22,673 nucleotides of DNA. It comes from Caryophanales bacterium UBA5455 (GTDB lineage: Bacteria > Bacillota_I > Bacilli_A > RFN20 > CAG-826). How positions within the stretch are numbered: the first letter of the stretch is position 1; every line of letters starts with the position of its first letter. The stretch is taken from NCBI GenBank assembly GCA_002427365.1, contig DIQT01000003.1, positions 6,569-29,241 on the forward strand. The letters are read 5' to 3'. Below the pieces are notes generated by a model that worked only from the letters and a program-made list of their open reading frames with translations, did not search any database and was not told the DNA's origin. The position numbers were made by a program, and so were the translations under genes. Shown here one piece after another: positions 14,556 through 22,217 of this stretch.

Positions 14556-15489
14556 TTTCTAATATTTCTAATGTAATCTGATGTAACTTTGCTCCATCAC
14601 GTCCTAAAGCTTTCGGGACTTTTTTTAAGGTTGGGAAACCAGAAATTTGTTTAATTCCTCGCGGCGCATAAATAAGATTTGGTTCATTAATTTCTTCTAA
14701 ACTTAACCATGTAACAATGCCTAAGGAAGCTTTTTGCGGATGATGAACAAATAAATATAAAACAAAGTCCGCTAAACGTTTAAATGACTTTGAAAAGCCG
14801 GTCGCATTCGTGTTAACGATGTTTGTGCCACTAACGCCGGGATGAGTTAATAAAATTTGCCAAGCTGGTGATAACGTTTTTCCATTCCAAACGCGCGTTT
14901 TTTGTAGTTCCACCACAAACTTACCAATTAACGTTTTGGAATAGGCATATTGGCGGTGTACACCAAGTTTGGGGCTACACATTTCTTCAAAGTTAAACCA
15001 CCGTTGCCTCCCACCCCATACAAGTGAGCCAACAAAAATAAGCCGTGTTTCATAATTATAATCAAGTGCTTTTTGCGATAGTAATTCATTAAATAAATAA
15101 ACTAAGCCAACATAATTCGTGCCAACGGTTAAAGGTAACCCATCCGTCGTTAAAAGGTTCTTTTTGGGATGATAAATACCCGCATTAAAAACAATCGCAT
15201 CAATTTTGGGAAACGATGCCTTTAAAGCACTAACGAAGTTTTTAATGCTTACAAAACTCGCTTGATCATAAGGAAGGTAGACAAGTTTTGCCGCCATAAA
15301 TTCATTTGTTATTTCTTTCATCGCTTCCTGCGCTTTTGCTTCATTGCGGCACGCAAAAACAACGGTTGCACCCCAGCTTGCAAAAATCTTAGCGGCTTCA
15401 AAACCAATTCCGCTATTCGCGCCTGTAATGACAATTACTTGCGAAGATAAATCACGTCTATGACGTTTTAAGTACGTTTCAATTTTCAT
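14542..15489 (-). CDS. Short-chain dehydrogenase/reductase (retinol-dehydrogenase-like)
   Basis: This NAD(P)-dependent oxidoreductase has 315 residues. The Rossmann motif is TGANSGIG (22-29), followed by FACRN, which suggests NADP preference in this subgroup. FNAGI lies near 101-105, the catalytic Ser in FVGSL (Ser155) and the YxxxK pair Tyr181/Lys185 (YAYSK). The long C-terminal part (HPGVSGTNI... ) resembles the retinol dehydrogenase/protochlorophyllide reductase branch. The substrate is unknown. The ATG lies 2 bases after the stop of the MATE transporter gene and has no good ribosome site, so it is probably translated by coupling. This links it to export of, or defence against, some compound. 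The stop is TAG. Confidence 0.87.
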   Translation of the reverse strand: MKIETYLKRHRRDLSSQVIVITGANSGIGFEAAKIFASWGATVVFACRNEAKAQEAMKEITNEFMAAKLVYLPYDQASFVSIKNFVSALKASFPKIDAIVFNAGIYHPKKNLLTTDGLPLTVGTNYVGLVYLFNELLSQKALDYNYETRLIFVGSLVWGGRQRWFNFEEMCSPKLGVHRQYAYSKTLIGKFVVELQKTRVWNGKTLSPAWQILLTHPGVSGTNIVNTNATGFSKSFKRLADFVLYLFVHHPQKASLGIVTWLSLEEINEPNLIYAPRGIKQISGFPTLKKVPKALGRDGAKLHQITLEILEKAAC

Positions 15490-15491
15490 AC

Positions 15492-16985
15492 TTAAACATT
15501 ATATACTAATTGGTCGTTATCTTCCGTAGAAATTTCATCGTTAAGCGATTTAGCCCATGGAACTTTATGATAAACAATACTTGCGACAACAAAGCGAATT
15601 ACTTCAATGAGCCGATCAAGTAAGAAAACAAAAATAATAAGTCCATCTGGTCCCGATAAATTCGGGAAAATAAACGCAAAGAAATTGGAGTTTACAAACG
15701 CTTCTGGTGTAATAAAAACAAAAATAATCACAAGCGGAATTTTTATTAATAAGTCCGTCAAGTTATTAATTATAATCGCGGATTTAGAAAAACCCCCCGA
15801 ACGCGTAATAAATACAACGTTCGTCGAGAAAAAGGAAAACGGTAAACTAAATGCATGAATTACCATAATTACTTTTAAAATCCGTTGCGTTTCCGCGTTA
15901 AATCCATAAATATAGTTAATAATCGGAATTAATAAAATCATCACAATAACCGATATAATCCCCACAACGGCGACATATGTTAATTGCCATCTGGCGTTTT
16001 CTTTTGCTTCTTCAACTTTTCCCGCGCCAAGCCTTGTCCCAACTAAAATTGAGGCCGCTGTTCCCATTCCACCAACAAAGGCAACAACAAGATCTACAAC
16101 ACTTTGGGTAAGCGTAATCGCGGAAATATAATTGGAATTACCCGCATCAATTCGCGCGTAGGAAAATAACATAAAGATGACAATTGCTTCCGTGATAACT
16201 TGGGCAAAACTTGTCGGAATTGAATAATGGAGAAGTTGTTTAACTTGAAGCTTATTAAACGAAAATAGTTCTTTGACTTTTCCATAAAACTCAGGCTTTT
16301 TCTTAAAGAAGTAAATTAATAAAATTGTTAATTCAATAAAGCGCGAGATTAATGTCGCAATCGCTGCGCCGGCAATCCCAAAATCAAAAACATAAATAAA
16401 TAATATGTTGAAAATGATATTACTTAAAGCGGTTCCTAAGGTCGCAAGCATTGGCACTAACGTATGTTTGGTTCCGCGTAACGCAAACGCAATTGGGGTT
16501 GATAAACTGAGTGGAATAAAGCTTAGTAAAATAATTCGTAAATACGTTGTCCCGTGTTCAATCATTAGGGCGCCATCTTGCCTTGTTGTTGCAAAGAACT
16601 CAATAATTTTTGGTGCGAAAATTAGGCCGATGACCGCAAAAATAAAATATAAAATACTAACAAGCATAATCCCAATGCCAAAAGTTTTACGTATTTTTTC
16701 ATTCTTCTTTGCGCCTAAAAATTGTGCGATAAACACACTCATCGCCACCGCGACCATAATTGTAATATTGTTTGTTGAAATAAAATACCGGTTCGCTAGC
16801 ATAATTGAACCAGTGCCGATTTCGGTTGATGATAAATTACTTTGTGCCCAGCGCCCAATCATCGCGCTATCAAGAAGATTAACAAAGGCACTTAATAATT
16901 GATGAATAGCAATTGGAATTGAAACAATGAGCAGTTCTTTATAAAACGCTTTGTTTCCAAAATATCGTTTGAAAAATTTTTTAAT
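15492..16985 (-). CDS. MATE-family multidrug/toxin efflux transporter with apparent AUU start
   Basis: This is a membrane antiporter of the MATE fold with twelve helices expected. Typical segments include LVNLLDSAMIGR in helix 1, IPIA.., ALRGTKHT and VGTRLGAGK. The first ATG (16862) falls after helix 1, but the frame is open upstream to a TAG at 16995-16997 and encodes the expected N-terminus (IKKFFKRYFGNKAFYKELL, then IVSIPIAIHQLLSAFVNLL). There is no ATG, GTG or TTG in that stretch. The best start is ATT at 16983-16985, seven bases after TAGGA, giving 497 residues. A downstream start would lose helix 1. Alternatives are an ACG just before it, or a recently mutated start. Confidence 0.85.
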   Translation of the reverse strand: MKKFFKRYFGNKAFYKELLIVSIPIAIHQLLSAFVNLLDSAMIGRWAQSNLSSTEIGTGSIMLANRYFISTNNITIMVAVAMSVFIAQFLGAKKNEKIRKTFGIGIMLVSILYFIFAVIGLIFAPKIIEFFATTRQDGALMIEHGTTYLRIILLSFIPLSLSTPIAFALRGTKHTLVPMLATLGTALSNIIFNILFIYVFDFGIAGAAIATLISRFIELTILLIYFFKKKPEFYGKVKELFSFNKLQVKQLLHYSIPTSFAQVITEAIVIFMLFSYARIDAGNSNYISAITLTQSVVDLVVAFVGGMGTAASILVGTRLGAGKVEEAKENARWQLTYVAVVGIISVIVMILLIPIINYIYGFNAETQRILKVIMVIHAFSLPFSFFSTNVVFITRSGGFSKSAIIINNLTDLLIKIPLVIIFVFITPEAFVNSNFFAFIFPNLSGPDGLIIFVFLLDRLIEVIRFVVASIVYHKVPWAKSLNDEISTEDNDQLVYNV

Positions 16986-17007
16986 CGTCGTGTCCTACCA
17001 CTTCTAA

Positions 17008-17019
17008 GGGTGAAAACCC
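17008..17019 (-). other. Small hairpin in the MATE 5' leader
   Basis: A perfect 4-bp stem (GGGT / ACCC) with a 4-base loop lies between the proposed transcription start (~17020) and the ribosome site. It is short, so its significance is doubtful, but it sits at the very 5' end of the transcript, where it could protect the RNA. Confidence 0.3.
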
Positions 17020-17026
17020 ACGTGTT

Positions 17027-17032
17027 ATTATA
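17027..17032 (-). promoter_or_regulatory. Predicted -10 box of the MATE-dehydrogenase operon
   Basis: It reads TATAAT on the minus strand, about 42 bases before the proposed ATT start. The -35 candidate 17 bases upstream (TGGCAA) is weak. Confidence 0.5.
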
Positions 17033-17080
17033 GCGAATTTCATTACTTTTTGCCACCGTTAACCATCTTTAATAAAGAAA

Positions 17081-17111
17081 AAAACTTCTAAGCCGTTTGC
17101 TTAGAAGTTTT
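17081..17111 (-). terminator. Terminator of nrdDG
   Basis: A 13-bp perfect stem (AAAACTTCTAAGC / GCTTAGAAGTTTT) with a 5-base loop, 6 bases after the nrdG stop, is followed on the minus strand by TTTCTTTATT. It insulates the MATE promoter downstream. Confidence 0.9.
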
Positions 17112-17117
17112 CTTATC

Positions 17118-17624
17118 TTAATAATTAATGATGATGACTTTGTTTTCCTTTAATGACCGCTTGACATCAATAATTCTTTGATTCGGCGAACCGCGAAACC
17201 GTAACGACAAATCGCGTTCGGCAAGTTTGAATAAGCCATCGATTAAAATGTTTGTGCGCACTAGAAGTTCATTTAAAGCTTCGTTATCTACCGCCATTTC
17301 TAGAATTTCTTCATATGTAAAGCCGGTATAAATTAAAATATGATAATCACTAGGAAGCTTTTGAACAATTGTTAAGACTTCCTTAATTTGAAATAGAGGA
17401 TCGCCGCCACTAAAGGTAATAGCTTTAACCATTGGGTTTGCTTTGATATCTTTAACAAGCTCATCGATATCTTTTTCATAGCCCCCATCAAACGCCCATG
17501 TTGATTCGTTATGACAACCCGGACAGTGATGTGAACATCCTTGCGTAAAAATAGCGTAACGAATACCTGGCCCATCAACGATTGATTCCGGGTAAACGCC
17601 GGCTAAGCGAATTGTTTTTGCCAT
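17118..17624 (-). CDS. nrdG: Anaerobic ribonucleotide reductase activating enzyme
   Basis: This radical-SAM enzyme makes the glycyl radical on NrdD. The 168-residue protein has the cluster motif C30-x3-C34-x2-C37 (CSHHCPGC), the SAM-binding FSGGDPL and the NrdG-type VDGPGIRYAIFTQGC. Its length is normal for the family. The start is one base after the nrdD stop with only a weak ribosome site, so translation is coupled and should keep activator output below that of the reductase. Confidence 0.95.
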   Translation of the reverse strand: MAKTIRLAGVYPESIVDGPGIRYAIFTQGCSHHCPGCHNESTWAFDGGYEKDIDELVKDIKANPMVKAITFSGGDPLFQIKEVLTIVQKLPSDYHILIYTGFTYEEILEMAVDNEALNELLVRTNILIDGLFKLAERDLSLRFRGSPNQRIIDVKRSLKENKVIIINY

Positions 17625-17625
17625 C

Positions 17626-19947
17626 TTAATTTGTATGTAAACTAGCTCCGGTAAGATGTTTAACTCGGTGATCTAGTTCTGCTCTCTTCGCATTATTAAA
17701 CCGATCGGTTGTCCCAACTAAGTAACCAGTAATGCGCCGAATTCTTTCAAAGCGAATTTGACCTTCGGTGCGGCCGCAACATGGACAAACGTTATCAATA
17801 ATTCCGTTAAATCCACAAATAGGGTCACGATCGACAGGGTGGTTAACCGCGCCATAGCCAATGCCGGCGTCATGCATCGTCCGAATAATCGTTTCAAAGG
17901 CTTCCGGGTTTTTACTAACGTCACCATCAACTTCAACATATGTAATATGTCCCCCATTCGTAAACGCATGGTAAGGGGCTTCAATATTTATCTTATCGTA
18001 CATTGAAATTGGATAATAAACGGGAACATGGAAAGAGTTCGTATAGAAGTCTTGATCAGTAACCCCCGCAATAATTCCATATTTCTTTTTATCTAAGCGG
18101 ACGAAGCGGCCACTTAGCCCTTCCGCGGGTGTGCCAATTAAGGAGAAGTTAAGATGATATTTTTCCATATATTCATCACATTTTGCGCGCATATGGCCAA
18201 TAATTTCTAAGCCGAGTTTTTGTGATTCTGCACTTTCGCCATGATGTTTACCCGTTAAAGCAACGAGGGCTTCCGCTAAACCGATAAAGCCAATTGTTAA
18301 TGTTCCATGCGCTAAAACTGGACGAACTTCATCTTCAGGCCCAAGTTTATCACTATCAAGCCAAATTCCTTGCCCCATTAAGAAGGGGAAGTTATAGACG
18401 CGTTTCCGCGCTTGAATTTCCAAACGTTCTAAAAGTTGATCTTTCACTAATTCGAGTAATTCATCAAGCCGTTTATAGAAGGAACTTATACTATCATGAT
18501 GTTCAATTGCGATGCGTGGTAAGTTAATTGAGGTAAACGATAAGTTGCCGCGACCATTAACAATTTCTTGTTCTTTATCAACGTTACCAATAACTCTTGT
18601 CCGACAGCCCATATATGTTGCTTCACTCCGCCAATCACCTGGTTTATAGTATTGTTTATTAAATGGTGCATCAATAAAACTAAAGTTAGGGAATAACCGT
18701 TTGCCACTTACCCGAATGGATTGTTGGAATAAATCATAGTTTGGATCACCTGGGTTATAGTTGATACCTTCTTTTACTTTAAAAATTTGAATTGGGAAGA
18801 TTGGTGTTTCCCCATTACCTAGGCCTCGTTCCGTCGCATCAAGGAGGCGGCGCATGACCATTCTTCCTTCCGGTGATGTATCCGTTCCATAGTTAAGGGA
18901 AGAAAACGGAACTTGCGCACCAGCGCGTGAGTGCATTGTATTAAGATTATGAATAAACGCTTCCATTGATTGAAGTGTTTCATCATCAACTTCACTATAG
19001 GCATACTTTAGAGCTGTTTTAAGCACCTTTTCATTTGGTAAAGATGGGAAACGGTCATTTAGTTCAACTAATAATGCCGCATCAAATTTCGGTGCTTCTA
19101 GGCCAAATTCACCGGCTTTAACTTCGGCTTGGCTCACAAGGTATTTAATATCCGCTTTGGAAACTTCTATATCTTCAAATAAATATAACTTAACTAAATT
19201 ACTAACGATTGCTTTCCGGTAACTTTTTTTAACACCCGGCGCCATTGCGTAATCAAAGTTTGGAATTGATTGGCCACCATGTTGGTCGTTTTGGTTAGCT
19301 TGGATGGCAATCGCCGCTAAGGAGCCATACGCCCGAATGGAATTAGGTTCACGTAAGAAACCATGACCGGTTGAAAAGCCACCTTCAAATAATTTTAATA
19401 AATCAATTTGGCAGCAGGTCATCGTTAACGTATAGAAATCCATATCATGAATATGAATGTCGCCATTTTTATGCGCGGTAGCAAACTTCTTACCAATAAC
19501 TTGATTGACATAAAATTCTTTTGCCGACTCACTACCATATTTAAGCATTGTGCCCATCGCGGTATCGCCATCGATATTAGCGTTTTCGCGTTTCGTATCA
19601 GATTCTGCTGCTTCGGTAAATGTTAAGTCATGGAGGGTCCGCATTAAACTTGTATTCGCATCGCGAATTCTCGTCCGTTCCGCCCGATACAAAATAAATG
19701 CTTTTGCGACTTCCGCGGCATTATTTTCAATTAAAGATTTTTCAATTAGATCTTGAACTTCTTCAACACTTGGTAATTTTTTGCTTTTGTATGTTGCATC
19801 AATCTTTGCTAGCACTGAATCAAAAACCGTTTCAATTAATTCATCGTTTTCTAAACCACAGGCATTAAATGCTTTATCGATTGCGACATAAATTTTTCGT
19901 TCATCGAATGGGACTTTGCGGCCATCCCTTTTCACTAGTTTTCTCAT
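17626..19947 (-). CDS. nrdD: Anaerobic (class III) ribonucleoside-triphosphate reductase
   Basis: This glycyl-radical enzyme reduces NTPs to dNTPs in the absence of oxygen. Of its 773 residues, the first ~90 form an ATP-cone (KLVKRDGRKVPFDERKI), the allosteric activity switch. The catalytic core has TMTCCQIDL and YMGCRTRV cysteines. The C-terminal zinc site is C711, C721, C723 and C724 (VCPCCGR), followed by the glycyl radical loop RITGYLVG (Gly741). The frame is open upstream to 20073, but the ATG at 19945-19947 is chosen because GAGGAG lies 6 bases before it and the ATP-cone begins there. It forms an operon with nrdG. Confidence 0.95.
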   Translation of the reverse strand: MRKLVKRDGRKVPFDERKIYVAIDKAFNACGLENDELIETVFDSVLAKIDATYKSKKLPSVEEVQDLIEKSLIENNAAEVAKAFILYRAERTRIRDANTSLMRTLHDLTFTEAAESDTKRENANIDGDTAMGTMLKYGSESAKEFYVNQVIGKKFATAHKNGDIHIHDMDFYTLTMTCCQIDLLKLFEGGFSTGHGFLREPNSIRAYGSLAAIAIQANQNDQHGGQSIPNFDYAMAPGVKKSYRKAIVSNLVKLYLFEDIEVSKADIKYLVSQAEVKAGEFGLEAPKFDAALLVELNDRFPSLPNEKVLKTALKYAYSEVDDETLQSMEAFIHNLNTMHSRAGAQVPFSSLNYGTDTSPEGRMVMRRLLDATERGLGNGETPIFPIQIFKVKEGINYNPGDPNYDLFQQSIRVSGKRLFPNFSFIDAPFNKQYYKPGDWRSEATYMGCRTRVIGNVDKEQEIVNGRGNLSFTSINLPRIAIEHHDSISSFYKRLDELLELVKDQLLERLEIQARKRVYNFPFLMGQGIWLDSDKLGPEDEVRPVLAHGTLTIGFIGLAEALVALTGKHHGESAESQKLGLEIIGHMRAKCDEYMEKYHLNFSLIGTPAEGLSGRFVRLDKKKYGIIAGVTDQDFYTNSFHVPVYYPISMYDKINIEAPYHAFTNGGHITYVEVDGDVSKNPEAFETIIRTMHDAGIGYGAVNHPVDRDPICGFNGIIDNVCPCCGRTEGQIRFERIRRITGYLVGTTDRFNNAKRAELDHRVKHLTGASLHTN

Positions 19948-20150
19948 TTTTTTCTCCTCGTAATTTTGGCAATAGAAAAAATAGACATTTATCAATTGTT
20001 CTAACGATAAATTACTATCTTCTTTAGCTTGTAACCATATTATAATTCCTTTTAAAAAGTCCGCAAGTACCATTTTTGTTTTTTCGAAAACTATTTTTTA
20101 CAAGGAGGATCACTAAAAAAATAATGTAGTATTCATCGAACAAATTTGCG

Positions 20151-20170
20151 TTAGTAGTTAATTAGTAGTT
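20151..20170. repeat. Direct repeat TTAGTAGTT, 11-bp period, upstream of nrdD
   Basis: Two perfect 9-bp copies (20151-20159 and 20162-20170) lie exactly one helical turn apart, between the palindrome and nrdD. Tandem half-sites on one DNA face are a common layout for dimeric response regulators; a role here is inference. Confidence 0.4.
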
Positions 20171-20200
20171 GTAAAAATGTAACAATTTTCATTTTTTTCT

Positions 20201-20217
20201 TTGTGCAAATTGCACAA
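20201..20217. promoter_or_regulatory. 17-bp perfect palindrome, candidate operator for nrdDG
   Basis: TTGTGCAAATTGCACAA has 8-bp arms around one central A, about 255 bp upstream of nrdD and 106 bp beyond the preceding gene's terminator. The outer TTGTG/CACAA halves resemble the Rex redox-repressor box (TTGTGAA-n4-TTCACAA), but the inner bases and the 17-bp length differ, so the binding protein is unknown. Confidence 0.5.
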
Positions 20218-20321
20218 TTTTAGGTTTTTAATATTTTCATAATTTTCGTGTATTTTTTACCTTGATTTTTACCTTTTTTAAGTAACAAAAGAACGCTAAT
20301 TTATGCTTTAAAACAAGAAAA

Positions 20322-20345
20322 AAGCCACTAACTAAGTAGTGGCTT
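20322..20345 (-). terminator. Terminator of the four-helix membrane protein gene
   Basis: The 9-bp stem AAGCCACTA / TAGTGGCTT with a 6-base loop, 28 bases after the stop, is followed on the minus strand by TTTCTTGTTT. Confidence 0.85.
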
Positions 20346-20373
20346 AAGTAAACAATTTAACTGTTAAGTGTGG

Positions 20374-21660
20374 TTATTCTTGAAGTGGGCGGACAAATTC
20401 TTTGTGGTGTTCTTTTTCAACAACTTCTTGTTGGACAAGACCTTCCGCTAAGCAAATGTCATCAATTAATTTTTTCGCCCGTTTAACGGAGAGATTAGAT
20501 TTTACTTGTAATTGTAATGGAATCTCTTCATACAATTTAACTTCAGAATAATCTTTCGCAGGAATTGTTGTATCAGCGTAATCAGCTGGATCAAGAGCGT
20601 AATGAATCTTTAAGCCTTTACCCGCAATCATGATTTTTAAATACGTTTTTCTTTTTAAGCGGAATGTATCGCCTGAATTAGAAACGCGTGATTTTAAACC
20701 ATATGATAAGGCATAAGATTTAATTTCATTAAACTTATCAACCATTTCTGGTTCAAGTGTTGAGAAACGTTCTTGGAAAGGAATCCGCCGAATTACTTCT
20801 TTTTCGACAGGTTCTTTCGGTTTTGGTTCCTTTTTCGCTTTTGGAGCTACTTCCACAGGTTTTACAACAACTGGTGCTTCTTCAACTGGTGATTCTTCAA
20901 CTGGTGCTTCTTCAACTGGTGCTTCTTCAACTGGTGCTTCTTCAACAGGTTCTTCTTCAACAGGTTCTTCTTTAACAGGTTCTTCTTTAACAACTTCTTC
21001 GGTTACATAAGAATCAAGCATGTTGAATGTGATTGCAACGTTTCCATCTTTCTTAAAGACAGCGTAATCGCCTAATTCAAGACGAACTGCTTCGTGGACG
21101 GCTTTATTAATATCTTCTAATGTTGCGCCTCTAAGTTGATCTAAGTCAACACCAGCTAATCTTTCTTCTTCGGCAATTTCTTCAGCGGTTTTTAACCGTT
21201 TTGCATCTAAGGCAATACCGTTAAACGCTGCTAGTAAACCAAAGAAGGCAAAGAAGATATAGGATGTAATCGTAAACCAAACGGAAACGAAGACGGGACC
21301 GTTTCCTCTAAATGCATTAGCAAACATCCGAACTTCAACCCAGATAACTAACGCGGATAAGACGACTGCGGCAAAAATTGCCATGGCGAGGTAACTTAAG
21401 AAACCCCGTTTTCTTTTGATTGCTAAAGTGAGCCAAACAATTAGATAAACTAATGATGCTAACAAAATAGCGTACAAAATGATTTGTTCACCAGTAATTC
21501 CACTTTTCTTTATAAGAAGGGCAGCTTTTAAGTCACCACGTAATTGGAAACTAAAAGGACCCGCTGCTCTTAATCCAACGATTAAAAGTAAAAAGTAGCT
21601 GAGGAATGCGGCAAACATAATTAATGCTCCGACAATGAATACTTTTTGTGCTTTTTTCAT
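20374..21660 (-). CDS. Four-helix membrane protein with Pro-Glu-Val repeat linker and conserved C-terminal domain
   Basis: Function unknown. The 428-residue protein has four predicted helices in the first ~155 residues, an acidic coiled-type segment, then a low-complexity linker at about 220-270 (repeats of EEPV/EEAPV and a Pro-Lys run). A C-terminal basic domain of about 110 residues follows (FQERFSTLEPEMVDKFNEIKS ... LQVKSNLSVKRAKKLIDDI), with KSRVSNSGDTFRLKRK and LKIHYALDPADY. I have the impression that this last domain recurs in many Firmicutes proteins, but I cannot name it. Topology suggests that linker and domain are cytoplasmic. AAAGGA lies 10 bases before the ATG. It is monocistronic. 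Confidence 0.7.
   Translation of the reverse strand: MKKAQKVFIVGALIMFAAFLSYFLLLIVGLRAAGPFSFQLRGDLKAALLIKKSGITGEQIILYAILLASLVYLIVWLTLAIKRKRGFLSYLAMAIFAAVVLSALVIWVEVRMFANAFRGNGPVFVSVWFTITSYIFFAFFGLLAAFNGIALDAKRLKTAEEIAEEERLAGVDLDQLRGATLEDINKAVHEAVRLELGDYAVFKKDGNVAITFNMLDSYVTEEVVKEEPVKEEPVEEEPVEEAPVEEAPVEEAPVEESPVEEAPVVVKPVEVAPKAKKEPKPKEPVEKEVIRRIPFQERFSTLEPEMVDKFNEIKSYALSYGLKSRVSNSGDTFRLKRKTYLKIMIAGKGLKIHYALDPADYADTTIPAKDYSEVKLYEEIPLQLQVKSNLSVKRAKKLIDDICLAEGLVQQEVVEKEHHKEFVRPLQE
20870..20997. repeat. 15-bp tandem repeat coding for the Pro-Glu-Val linker
   Basis: About eight imperfect copies of a 15-bp unit (plus strand CTTCTTCAACTGGTG and variants with ACAGGTT or TTTAAC) encode five-residue EEAPV/EEPV[EK] units. 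The central copies are nearly identical at the base level, so unit number may change by slippage. Confidence 0.85.
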
Positions 21661-21692
21661 ATTTTAATAATCCTTTCTTTCTTAATACCTAT

Positions 21693-21698
21693 ATTATA
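21693..21698 (-). promoter_or_regulatory. Predicted -10 box of the four-helix protein gene
   Basis: TATAAT on the minus strand, about 33 bases before the ATG; no good -35 is visible upstream. Confidence 0.4.
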
Positions 21699-21719
21699 AT
21701 GAATTTAAATAAATATGCA

Positions 21720-22048
21720 TTAATTTTTTGCTAAATTAAGCGTTTTTTGCCCATGTTTTTTACATTATGACTATTTTTATGAAAAAGTAGGTGATGATTT
21801 AACAAACGCACTACAAAAAAAGGCCGTATTTGTCAGTCACATTTTATTTGTCGGCAACAAAATTCGAAAAGACGCCCACATAAATTGGCTCTTTATTACA
21901 ATATTACTTTTTTGACCAATAACGAATGCTTTTTGCTTATTATTGATAATTGCCTGGTTAAACATTAATCTATCTAATATTATTCTTCTATCAAACTAGC
22001 CTCATTTATCCCTCACTCAAAAATTAATGAAAATTTGTTAGTTTATAC
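21720..22048. other. Intergenic stretch without a recognisable gene
   Basis: AT-rich DNA with no supported gene on either strand. A 42-codon minus-strand frame from ATG at about 21962 has no ribosome site, and a plus-strand frame of similar length at about 21820-21970 has no start. Either could be decayed coding sequence. Confidence 0.4.
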
Positions 22049-22077
22049 TTGCAATGCGTGGCGTCTTTTCTTATAAT
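22049..22077 (+). promoter_or_regulatory. Promoter of tRNA-Gly
   Basis: -35 TTGCAA (22049-22054), a 17-base spacer and consensus -10 TATAAT (22072-22077); the tRNA begins 20 bases later. The -35 hexamer is identical to that of the tRNA-Asn/Glu promoter. Confidence 0.85.
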
Positions 22078-22096
22078 TAATAACGCATTAAACAAT

Positions 22097-22170
22097 GCAG
22101 GTGTAGTTCAATGGTAGAACACTACCTTGCCAAGGTAGATACGCGGGTTCGATCCCCGTCACCTGCTCCA
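22097..22170 (+). tRNA. tRNA-Gly (anticodon GCC)
   Basis: Acceptor stem GCAGGTG / CACCTGC, D-arm TAGTTCAATGGTAGAACA, anticodon loop TTGCCAA in the stem CTACC/GGTAG, T-arm GCGGGTTCGATCCCCGT, discriminator T and encoded CCA. Confidence 0.96.
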
Positions 22171-22180
22171 GAAAAAAAAC

Positions 22181-22204
22181 AACCTGATACGCGTGTATCA
22201 GGTT
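22181..22204. terminator. Terminator shared by tRNA-Gly and the convergent membrane gene
   Basis: The 10-bp stem AACCTGATAC / GTATCAGGTT with loop GCGT is followed by TTTTTT on the plus strand and by TTTTTTTT (after one G) on the minus strand, so it can work in both directions. Confidence 0.9.
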
Positions 22205-22217
22205 TTTTATTTACTTC

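Larger units (their letters stand above)
19948..20321. other. Upstream region of nrdD, no intact gene seen
   Basis: This stretch is very AT-rich. Its first 126 bases continue the nrdD frame without a stop (42 codons from ATG 20073) but have no ribosome site at that ATG. Further up lie a direct repeat and a palindrome listed separately. No convincing -35/-10 pair stands out; TTGCAC inside the palindrome could act as a -35 with a poor -10 (TGTTAC). I found no match to the NrdR box consensus. Confidence 0.4.

Noticed and set aside
20100..20117. AAGGAGGATCACT on the plus strand, like a strong ribosome site or 16S rRNA 3' end
   Set aside because: No start codon at a fitting distance leads to an open frame (the ATG beyond is followed by TAG), and it does not match the anti-Shine-Dalgarno strand; no rRNA is present.
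20151..20217. NrdR box upstream of nrdD
   Set aside because: Neither the palindrome nor the direct repeat fits the ACAC-n8-GTGT type consensus.
20757..20975. Plus-strand frame rich in Leu/Val repeats
   Set aside because: It is the reverse reading of the 15-bp repeat in the four-helix protein gene; such periodic frames arise from the repeat itself.
20865..21000. Regular repeats considered as a CRISPR array
   Set aside because: The 15-bp units are contiguous, with no unique spacers, and encode a protein linker.
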